In this document: one piece after another, positions 10,458-18,569 of the stretch
How the letters are laid out: each line of letters begins with the position of its first letter
How positions within the stretch are numbered: position 1 is the first letter of the stretch
Assembly (NCBI GenBank): GCA_022539475.1
Contig: VCMS01000014.1
Span: 62,001-126,000, forward strand
DNA from: Gracilaria domingensis
Lineage: Eukaryota; Rhodophyta; Florideophyceae; Gracilariales; Gracilariaceae
Direction: 5' to 3'
Length of the DNA: 64,000 bases
Notes under the pieces: generated by a model
The model's database searches: none
Told to the model about the DNA's origin: nothing
The model's input: only the letters and a program-made list of their open reading frames with translations
Translations under genes and position numbers: made by a program

Positions 10458-11669
10458 GTGTTTAAATTACGATCAAGCTCTTTCCTTTATTTCAAAATAA
10501 AGACAAGATTAACCCCGCGATTCCCATCTTTGAGGCAAACCTGTATGAGCTTCTTTCCTTACCTCCTCTCATGGTGTGCACCCTCGTCCATGGTGCCACC
10601 ACTTCCACCAACACTCACACCAAATTCCAACATTCCACCACCATCGAACGCCAAAATGAACAGCAATGATTCGCAAAACGCAGTTGCGCCACCAACTGCT
10701 CCTCCTACTACCTCGGCAAGTGTCTCCTCGCGCTCAAGCGCACCTTCAAACTTAACACCTTCAAAAGCGCACAACAAGCGCTTCGTGATGAATAAGGTCG
10801 AGAAGACATGGGTCATTCGACAACTAATCGCGCTTCAAGCTCCTCTCCAAAAATTGAAGACCCTGGAAAAGACATGTCTATCAGTAGCCAAAAACGCACA
10901 AATGCGTCATGTTCCAGACAACGAAATCCTGCATAAAACCAACACTTACGGCATAGCATGGCGCAGAGAGTACATGTCAAAAATTACAACCGAAAACGTT
11001 ATGCACGTTGCGAAGAACGTTGGCGAAATGGTAAAGAAGGTTCAAGTTGCAACTCTCTCGCACAACGATGACGATGGTCCTGTGGCGGCCCCAAAGGGTG
11101 TAGAAGGAGATGCACAGCATTTGTTGGATCAGGCTTTATTGGACTACAAGCACGATGCCAACCGCAAGGCACTTACAACCGATGACGATGCCAAGACTGC
11201 TTTGAAGAAAGCAAAAGAATCACGCGCGCAAAAGCTCAAGCGTAACCGTGAGCGCAAGGCTACCTTTGAAGAAGACAAAAAGCGGCGTAAAGCAGTCCGT
11301 GAAGCTCGAGAACGACGTAGATCCGCAGCTGATCTCCAGAGCGTTAGGGCTCAAACACGCATTGCAAACGCTGCGGCGGCTAGTGCAGCTTTGCAAAGAA
11401 GACAAAGTGAACAGTTTGGTATCCTCGTCAGTCTTTACGCACAGAGTCAGAACCTGACCGCTCCGGAGCCTGAGACACCTCTTCCCCCGCCCATCGCTTC
11501 GGAACCGTTGACCATGGACGCATTCGTGGAAGCTACTAGTTCGGTTGGCGGAACTGCGCCGAGCAATGCGACAGCGGAAAATCGCACTTTGGAAGCTACC
11601 ACCCTTGAAAGTGATGCAGAGTGTCCAGGGTCTGCAAGAGAGGAACAGACTTGTCTGGATCAGATATAG
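10458..11669 (+). CDS. Harbinger accessory protein (second ORF, Myb-like-protein position)
   Basis: Up to 403 aa. The more likely start is the ATG at 10656 (CAAAATGA context, MNSNDSQ), giving 337 aa. The frame is open from 10458, just inside the TIR. A low-complexity Pro/Ser/Thr leader is followed by a helical basic region (RFVMNKVEKTWVIRQLIAL, about 110-130 in the long form) with a Trp and WRREYM downstream. Then comes a long Lys/Arg/Glu-rich helix (KKAKESRAQKLKRNRERK) and a helical segment EQFGILVSLYAQSQ that could oligomerise. Harbinger elements need an accessory DNA-binding protein that helps the transposase enter the nucleus and bind ends. I cannot show a canonical SANT/Myb fold by eye, so the role rests on position and composition. 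Confidence 0.6.
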   Translation: MFKLRSSSFLYFKIKTRLTPRFPSLRQTCMSFFPYLLSWCAPSSMVPPLPPTLTPNSNIPPPSNAKMNSNDSQNAVAPPTAPPTTSASVSSRSSAPSNLTPSKAHNKRFVMNKVEKTWVIRQLIALQAPLQKLKTLEKTCLSVAKNAQMRHVPDNEILHKTNTYGIAWRREYMSKITTENVMHVAKNVGEMVKKVQVATLSHNDDDGPVAAPKGVEGDAQHLLDQALLDYKHDANRKALTTDDDAKTALKKAKESRAQKLKRNRERKATFEEDKKRRKAVREARERRRSAADLQSVRAQTRIANAAAASAALQRRQSEQFGILVSLYAQSQNLTAPEPETPLPPPIASEPLTMDAFVEATSSVGGTAPSNATAENRTLEATTLESDAECPGSAREEQTCLDQI

Positions 11670-11711
11670 AGGTTCATGCGGGAGCGGTCTTTCTTGATTC
11701 GGGTACCTTGA

Positions 11712-11843
11712 TTAAGTAAAGTGCGCGAGCCATGGCTCGCGCAAAGTCCTTCGCTCAGTCGCCTTCGGCTCCCTCGCAAGCTCGGTCGCCTCGGCTCCTT
11801 CGCTGCAGACTTTGCGCTCGCCAGGCTCTTGCACTTTACTTAA
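11712..11843. repeat. Imperfect inverted repeat/hairpin between the two Harbinger genes
   Basis: TTAAGTAAAGTGCGCGAGCC at 11712 is mirrored by a reverse-complement copy ending at 11843 (CTTGCACTTTACTTAA). Inside are a 16-bp perfect palindrome GCGAGCCATGGCTCGC and a second arm pair GCAAAGTC/GACTTTGC. The transposase stop codon (TAA) lies within the right arm. It could be a bidirectional 3'-end signal of the element or a nested MITE-like insertion. Confidence 0.7.
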
Positions 11844-13072
11844 GGTTCATCTTCTTCAGAAGACGTTCTGTTTCTGTGCGCCTCTAGTTTCCGTTCGTAC
11901 ATCTCTTTTGTCATCAAGGCAAATCCGCGACGCCTAAAACTCCAGTTTGATAGTAGAGCGGCTGTTTCGTAAGCGATTGGGAACAAGGACTTCTCAAAGG
12001 GCCATCGTCCTAAAAAGATGCGATACCGGTTGTTAATGTGGCCTATTCCCCATTCATTTACCATTCGTTGAGTACGAATATATCGATTGTACGACACACG
12101 ATGCATCCAGTTTGTGCTTTCGTTTCGCTTAAACGGAACAACAAGTTTCCCATCTCCTCCAAATCCCATGTCCGCCATGCCATGTTGACCATCTTCAAGG
12201 TATTGCTCGGCATGAAGGTACACACTCGAGTTTGTATATAAGGTCCTGTCGCTATCGGCGCCTTTGTCGCTGATCTCTAATCTAATAAACCTACCGTAGA
12301 GGTCACAGTACACAAGAATTGACCAGACGTGGGCCCTCTAATATCCATCGTAAGCCCTTTCTTGTTCGTGATTGTCTACTGGACGCCATCTCTTGGTTTT
12401 GTTGCCGTCAATAAAAAAGACACACTTTGGAAACCCCAGTATGAGACCCTCCATGTCACTCCTTTCCTCAGATAGCGGCCATGAAATCAGTGGTGGTTGG
12501 ATCTCCTTTAATGTTTTGTACAGGGCGAACAAGGCATGTCGAAAGTAGTTTGAAACTGTCCCCGTTGATATGCCATATACATGCCCGTAACGCTGTACTC
12601 CAAGACCGCCTTCGTTTGAGCCACCCAGAATATCAAGTAGTAGGAAAAGCATCTCTTCTGCCGACAAACGTCGTCGTCGAGGGACACGGTTAGGTAGTGT
12701 ATGTTCATTTCGAACGTTGAAAGGTTCCTCCAGGTGGCTCTTTGTAACCGCATACAACTCGTCAAACTCTTCTACGCTGACATGGACTGTGCGTTCAAAG
12801 AGACGATCATCTGGATCCTCCAAACGCATGCATTTGTAAACATGTGATGCAGTACGACGTGCATAGAGCGATTTGACTCCTGCAATCGCGTTGCCCTTGC
12901 CGGGGCCGTTTGTGTCAGATTCCGAGCTATCACCATCGCTGTTTTGGCCATGCTCTTGATTGCGCTTCATGTTCAACATGAGTCCCTGTTGGACCAGCAT
13001 TTCGGTGTGGGACGCAGTCTGCCATATTTCAGGCAGCATGAAGAAAGGAAGAGGTAGTTCTGAGTCTCCCAT
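11840..13072 (-). pseudogene. Harbinger (HARBI1-like) DDE transposase with one in-frame stop
   Basis: The frame from ATG 13072 to TAA 11840 is continuous except for a single TAG at 12340-12338, with 409 sense codons in all. The N-terminal part has a helix-turn-helix-like segment (YGHVYGISTGTVSNYFRHAL). The catalytic domain follows: first Asp in CVFFIDGNK, second in GMADMGFGGDGKLVVPF and the Glu in VNEWGIGHINNRYRIF. The TAG falls right after YDGY, before RAHVW, where the family has its YxGxKxxH stretch. Coding similarity continues in the same frame on both sides. It could be a simple nonsense mutation, making the copy non-autonomous, or a readthrough or strain-specific variant. No intron explains it. 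Confidence 0.8.
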
Positions 13073-13173
13073 GGCACGGATCTCTGTTTGAATCTAAGGG
13101 TCAATGACAAGAACGACCTTTATTTCAAATCTAAGAATGGCCTGCAATGAGGGATTTATTTCATAAAGACAGA

Positions 13174-13193
13174 AATCCTAGTTAAAAACCCCT
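13174..13193 (-). repeat. Harbinger right terminal inverted repeat
   Basis: On the minus strand this reads AGGGGTTTTTAACTAGG. The target duplication AAT follows at 13194-13196. Confidence 0.8.
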
Positions 13194-13351
13194 AATACTT
13201 CAACCTGCCCAGCCACGGCTGGATACTTTCTGCAACATCCCCAAGCATCTAACCAAACCGTACAGGATTCACGTCAACCTGTTTGAACGATAACCAAAGA
13301 TCGAGTGCGCCTCATTCTGTCGTTCTACTCTTCCTTCGTTCAACACTCGAG

Positions 13352-13633
13352 ATGCATGCCGAATCAGTTGTGACAGGTCTTGTGGCTTTTTCGCTGTTCA
13401 AGAAGGTCACAGCGTATGGGCTAGCTCGGTACTACGGCTTTCCTCGAATCTATCGAAAGCTCATGATTGTGAACCGGGCTTTGAACAGCAGTCCCCAACA
13501 ACAAATTCGGATGAATGACCTTGTCAAGCGCATTTTCAGGATGCCAAACAAAGCTGCTGGAGTTGTATCAAAGGCTCGCCTATCAATTTTCAGACAGAGT
13601 GGAAACGCTTCGAAAAATTCGTTATCTCGATAA
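13352..13633 (+). CDS. Small uncharacterised protein (93 aa)
   Basis: The frame starts MHAESVVTGLVAFSLFKK. It has a moderately hydrophobic helix at about residues 5-22 and then a basic region with YYGFPRIYRKLMIVNR and [16 protein letters not shown]. The patterned Tyr-Gly-x-Pro-Arg stretch and even amino-acid use look like a real small protein, possibly a mitochondrial or membrane-associated one. I do not recognise a family. An upstream in-frame ATG at 13283 would add 23 unremarkable residues. It lies just beyond the Harbinger element, whose right end is only 156 bp from the start codon, so its promoter may have been altered by the insertion. Confidence 0.5.
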   Translation: MHAESVVTGLVAFSLFKKVTAYGLARYYGFPRIYRKLMIVNRALNSSPQQQIRMNDLVKRIFRMPNKAAGVVSKARLSIFRQSGNASKNSLSR

Positions 13634-15015
13634 CAACTCTATGATTTCAATTGGTGTTTATACGAAGCTTCGGTATTAGACGTTTCCGGTTTTGTACTGG
13701 TGAGCTTGTCTTGACCCGCAGTACTGTGCTTGTATCTTAATTTATTACCAGTTGAAGTTGACCAAGAAAGCGAAAATCGTGTCAACAACACAACCCCGGC
13801 GAACAATGGCGAAGCATTTTCAGAAGAAAACAGACCATGATCCTCACGACTAGGTCAACGTCCAGGTTGTGAGATGCAAGGGGGGGCAGAGACGACGAAA
13901 CCTTGTTAGACAAACATGGCGGAAGAAAGCGCCACAATATCTCGGGACTGCGGCGCAACCATTCTGGAATCCATATACCCTTCATAACAGTTTGTTTGTA
14001 TGATAAACAGAAGAGGGCCCCATTTTCATCGACCTCATGAGATCGCCTCTTTTGGACAGCTGTTCTTCTTGCTCCTCGCTTCTTGCCTTCTCAAATCTTT
14101 GAGATTTCCACAAGACGACTACACGCTCATTCCACGATGTGGCTTCCCAGAGCAGTGGTCATAATAGTCTTTTTTGGCGTACGAAGGTTTCAGCGATATC
14201 ACACTGTCGACATTTTCGGAGTTCAAGGACCTGTACTATACTTCGGTTAGCCTCTAGCTAGTGCTCCGCAAAGGAGAACAGGACTAAAAGGCCAAATCCG
14301 GGGTTTTCCAATCTCTCTTTCTCTCGTCTTGCTTTACAGACTGCTTCTGGATTCCTTTCACGTCCACATCTACCTTATTGAACAGCCCATATATTCTCTC
14401 TTTTCTATTCTCGACACAAAGGCACTAATAACTTTCACGCACTGTTTCGAACATGATGCCTGTTTGATTCACAGGGTCGTTCTACGATTATTGATGGCGT
14501 TCCGTACATTTCAAGAGAGTCTTCTCCCCAAAATCCTGGTCCAGGTCCAGAACAGACCTGGACAATGTCCTGGACAATGTCCGGACATTGTCCAGGTAGG
14601 ACAATGTCCAGGTATGTTCTGGACCAGGATTGTGTCAGCTCAGGATCATAGGATTGTCCGGCGGACAATCGACCCATCGCTGACCTTTCTACCCTTCGTA
14701 CATGAACGTAGAACACCATGTGGTTCAACAAGTGTCGTGCTGCTCTGTCATGGTGACACTGTCATCTGATCAGACCTTTGTTCGTTGACAGGCGTGGTTT
14801 CAAGGCGAAGCTTGGAGCGGATCGAATCTAACCACAGCAACGAGATCAGTTCTGGGCAGCACAAGTCATGTTGTAACATAAGTCGAATCGTTTCCTTGCC
14901 CGTTGCATTCGATCACGCAGTTAAATGTGCAATCTCCGCAACGTTGCAACCGCTATCCGAAGCAGCACCGGCAAAGTCTTTTCCTTGCAGACTGAAACTA
15001 GAGACGACAATCGGT
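13634..15015. other. Gene-poor interval with palindrome cluster
   Basis: About 1.4 kb with no supportable gene. The short frames lack motif or composition evidence. The only structured element is the palindrome cluster at 14532-14670 described separately. The 3' end probably holds the IGPS promoter and leader, including an in-frame upstream extension of the IGPS frame from 14785. Confidence 0.6.
14532..14631. repeat. 100-bp imperfect palindrome built from GGACAATGTCC words
   Basis: The arms AATCCTGGTCCAG...CCTGGACAATGTCC mirror each other around a 28-bp perfect palindrome at 14569-14596. A related 19-bp palindrome, GATTGTCCG-G-CGGACAATC, follows at 14652-14670. It could be a cruciform-forming remnant of a fold-back element or a cluster of dimeric-factor binding sites upstream of IGPS. 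Confidence 0.85.
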
Positions 15016-16089
15016 ATGCGAATGGCATTTGTTACAAATCTTTCTGCGACTCATTTCCGTAGAGTGTCGCCTCTGCGTACCTGCGAGCGTCGAACGACAC
15101 ACCGAACACTGTACATGTGTGCCCCGACTGGAGTACCAGATGTCCTGGCAAAGATTCTCGAGCGGAAGAAAGATGAAGTGGATGAGCTAAAATCACAATT
15201 AACTGGTGACTCTGATCATCCCATTTCTAAGGCCTTGGTAGAAACTACTGATCGAAACAAAGCTTTTTACAATGCACTCAATACTCGAAAGGGCACTTTG
15301 ACCGTCATTGCAGAGATTAAGCGCAAGAGTCCTAGCAAGGGCCTTATTGGTAAAATCAGCGACGCAGGCATTCTTTCTCGCGTTTATTACGAAGGTGGTG
15401 CTGGGGCTATCTCAGTGCTCACTGACGTGGAAGGCTTCGGCGGCACTATGGAAGACCTTAAAACAGTGGTCCAGACGCAGAAGCGATTCAAAGGAAACTA
15501 TCCGGGTCCGTGTCCTGTTCTGCGGAAAGACTTCATCATTGATGAGATCCAAATAGCTGAAGCAGCCGTGGGCGGGGCAAGTGCTGTGTTACTTATCGTC
15601 GCCGCGTTGGGCAAGGATCGTACAAAAGAACTTCTTAAGGCTACGCATAGAATGGGTCTTGACGCCTTGGTAGAGGTGCACGATGAAGAAGAACTCAAGA
15701 TTGCTCTCGATATTGGGGCAGACATTGTTGGAATCAACAATCGTAACTTGCGAGATTTCAACGTCTCTTTGGAAACTAGTTTCAGATTAGCTCCACTTAT
15801 CCCGGATGGAGTGGTCAAAGTTGCTGAAAGTGGTATTTCGACTTGTTCAGATGCGTGGGAGTTACGTGATGCAGGCTTTAATGCAATCCTTGTTGGGGAA
15901 ACTTTAGTTAAGGCCTACGAAGGAAGTAGTGCTAACAGTACCGGTTATGCTGCTGGTTACAACCAAGCGAAGGGATACATCAAGGCCTTCAAATCGAAAG
16001 GAAGTACGGTGTTTGGGAGCAACAGCATAGCACCATTCTTTGGGAAGGGAGAAGGTGCTAAGGAGACTTTGGGTGAGATCTCTATATAA
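15016..16089 (+). CDS. trpC: Indole-3-glycerol-phosphate synthase, plastid-targeted
   Basis: Converts carboxyphenylamino-deoxyribulose phosphate to indole-3-glycerol phosphate in tryptophan synthesis. 357 aa from ATG 15016; a second Met two codons on gives MAFVTNLSATHFRR, matching a transit peptide with early Phe. The barrel begins near residue 35 with PDVLAKILERKKDEVDEL. Visible landmarks are VIAEIKRKSPSKG (catalytic Lys), ISVLTDVEGFGG, PVLRKDFIIDEIQI (catalytic Lys), LDALVEVHDEEEL, IVGINNRNLRDFNV and VAESGIS with FNAILVGE. It is monofunctional and close to the cyanobacterial/plant type, unlike fungal fusions. The frame is open back to 14785 but that leader lacks features, so I take it as 5' UTR. 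The C-terminal 25 residues extend past the usual end. Confidence 0.93.
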   Translation: MRMAFVTNLSATHFRRVSPLRTCERRTTHRTLYMCAPTGVPDVLAKILERKKDEVDELKSQLTGDSDHPISKALVETTDRNKAFYNALNTRKGTLTVIAEIKRKSPSKGLIGKISDAGILSRVYYEGGAGAISVLTDVEGFGGTMEDLKTVVQTQKRFKGNYPGPCPVLRKDFIIDEIQIAEAAVGGASAVLLIVAALGKDRTKELLKATHRMGLDALVEVHDEEELKIALDIGADIVGINNRNLRDFNVSLETSFRLAPLIPDGVVKVAESGISTCSDAWELRDAGFNAILVGETLVKAYEGSSANSTGYAAGYNQAKGYIKAFKSKGSTVFGSNSIAPFFGKGEGAKETLGEISI

Positions 16090-18569
16090 TTCTTATACTA
16101 TCCGTTCGTAGAACACATCTTCACCAATAGAGAAATGATTTTGCTTGAGTTTGCGCTTGTTTATACAATCTACCCTCCAAACGAAGACGATAAACAAAAT
16201 GATATTCGTCTTCATTATTAATAAGGTTTAAACGGTTGTTTCTTGTTCCGATACCAGCTGAATCGATATATAATATGCTGCAGGTTCTACGGATAATGCT
16301 CTTTTGCATTCTACGAGATCCACTGCAGCGCTGGATATATGTGAGGCACATGAATGTACACATACCAACGCGGCGTTCATAAGTACTCCACATATCTGAC
16401 GGTGTCTCTCTCCCCCCCCGCCCCCCCCCCCCCCACACACACACACACACACATTCATGACAATGGTGAAGTTAATAAGCATCTCCGCGAGTGTTCGTTG
16501 GATTTCTTACTGTGGACAGTATCAACGCTCTGAGATGTTTATGGCAAACAGTTGAGAGCTCTCCTCTATCCGCAACTTGACGAGACGTGTAGAGCTTTTC
16601 TTCCTTTCTCTTTTTCTCTCTCTTCCCTCTCCCTCTTCTTTACGGTTGCTACACTACATCCGTTACCTCGAGCACAAGATTAGAACGTATGGACGGAACC
16701 ACTTGCATTTGCCACACCAATTTTCCTTAGGAAGCGGAGTTTTGCTACTCAGATGAGAATACAAAACATGTGAGGTCAGGTGCACAGGACCAGCACCAGC
16801 GCACAAGATTTGCGCCGTTGTTTTCAGAAGCTGGCCGGCTGCAATACTAGAACACACGCGACGGGCGATTCGCCTTCACTCCTGTCATATACGGCTGCCA
16901 GCGGCTACTGCCATCAATTCTACACCGGATATGTAGCCTAGTGGTTTTTGGGGTATCACAACTCTACGTACTTCTTTGTGGCCTTTTCTGGAGAGAAAAT
17001 TACCTTTAGATCTCTCTTCTGACACGTCAGCATCGGGTACGCCAAATCGTTGTAAAGAATAAGAAGAATGAATACATGCGCTCCACCTTCTCGTGGTTTA
17101 CCTGAATTACGGTTAGATGCCGCCCAGGTTTACTGAACGATGTTCAAAACTTTGTTCTGTGCAGCTCTGTGAGAAGACGGTTACGAGTCAATTGCTTTCC
17201 GCTTTTATAAGCTCGTCAAGGACTAAGAGAAATACGTATAGAGTTAGCGTAGATCTCCTGCTTCTTCGCAATGAGGAGTTGCAGACCATGCTAAAGAAGA
17301 AATAAGAAGTCAAGGGCTAACAGTTACGGAAATCATCAAGGAGTAGCCCTGTAAGAGTACTGTTTAACTTTGTGAGAGCGATTCCTCGAGCTGAAATGCT
17401 CTGCAATAGGTAGTAATTGAACGATTGCACCTGCAAAAGAAAGAAAGAGAGAAGAAGAAGAAGAAGAATTGTCCCACGGGTCCGATGTTACATGACTCTA
17501 AACTTTTCGAAAGGGAGGAAGCAGTACAGGGTACATGTGCAGTATTTTGTCCCGGTGTACCTGTGATGTACCGTCTCTACTGCCCGTATGCTGGTGATTC
17601 CTAGAGAACCTGAATGAAGCGGAACGCCATGGCCCTCTTTGCGTGTTCTGAGTACGAAGCCATTGTAGTCGGCAGTTATTCTGCTACTGAAATAACCAAC
17701 TAAATGCTTTCTTTATACCAGCGTGTAGCTAGCAAGCGTAGTAATCAGTGAGTAGCACAGTTTTGAGGTGTAAGTGGTTGATACGGGATATCTTCAAAGA
17801 GGAAATGGTTCCTCGTCTTTCTCTTGCTGTTCTGGTCTTAAGTTCCCTCTTCTGGAACTAAAGCATACTAACTCATCTAAGAAATGGTTGTAGGGGGGTT
17901 CTTAGGAAACCTGGGGCGTTACGCACATTCTCGTGTGCCTTTTAGCAGAACAGACATCTTGAAGTAGCCCGAAAAAGTGTTGGCCTTTTTAGTGAGAGAG
18001 CGGTTCTTTCAGAAGCGCTCCGCAGCTAGTTCTAGTTAAGCTAGGGCGCCCATAAATGAGAGAGAGAGAGAGCAGAACAGAGGAAACGGTAAGCATTCTT
18101 TCACAGCACAAACAGACGAAAAGCAGAGAGAGAGAGAGAGAATTTCCGAGTACTTACAGACGAAGCATCTCATTTGGTTTGGTACAGGAGGAAGCAGTTT
18201 ACGCTCTTCAGTTATCAACACATTCTTAGTCATTTTACAGTTTAGTTAATTGTTGCTATGCGTGTTACAGCGGTCGCAAGTTAGTTGAATGGAGCTATCC
18301 ATCTCATATATTTTGTACATGACCAAGCCGTAACAGCCCCCCAAAAACTCAAGAATCAGGCATCCTGCCCCCCGCCCGAAAGTGATCTTAAACTTAGCAA
18401 GTAATCCCATTTGCAACGAAAATGTTCCTCTCTTCTCATGCTTGCAGCACAAAAAGTTGGTATTGTGCCTACAAACCTTGGGTCACGAGTCTACAAAAAG
18501 CCGCGTCGTACTTCGGAAAGTGATACGCAAAACCCAGCGGTTCGCAAGCAACACCGAAAAAAACTCAAC
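16090..18569. other. 2.5-kb gene-poor interval with microsatellites
   Basis: Between the IGPS stop and the F-box gene stop (convergent ends). It holds a poly-C/CA tract (about 16412-16454), a (GAA)n run near 17450-17467 and (GA)n runs near 18057-18070 and 18125-18141. Frames are short and show no recognisable protein. No tRNA with a B box was found. It may contain a non-coding RNA or a diverged gene that I cannot support. Confidence 0.6.
16412..16454. repeat. Poly-C followed by (CA)n microsatellite
   Basis: A run of C interrupted by one G, then about eleven CA units. This is simple-sequence DNA. Confidence 0.95.

Larger units (their letters stand above)
10393..13193. mobile_element. PIF/Harbinger DNA transposon, 2,801 bp, near complete
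   Basis: The element is bounded by terminal inverted repeats. The left end reads AGGGGTTTTTAATTAAGG, and the right end, reverse-complemented, reads AGGGGTTTTTAACTAGG. Both are flanked by AAT, a 3-bp duplication as expected in size for this superfamily (usually TWA). Inside are two convergent genes, an accessory Lys/Arg-rich protein on plus and a DDE transposase on minus. This is the classic two-gene Harbinger layout. The genes are separated by a hairpin-rich spacer. Good TIRs, an intact accessory frame and a transposase with one in-frame TAG suggest a young or recently silenced copy. Confidence 0.85.

Noticed and set aside
14785-15015. Extended N-terminus of IGPS from 14785
   Set aside because: The extra 77 residues lack transit-peptide character, whereas the Met at 15016/15022 begins a typical Phe-containing leader.
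16412-16454. CRISPR or other array in C/CA tract
   Set aside because: Simple-sequence microsatellite with no spacers.
16930-17010. tRNA-like A box (TAGCCTAGTGG)
   Set aside because: No matching B box, acceptor stem or cloverleaf could be formed downstream or upstream, also when considering a permuted or intron-containing tRNA.
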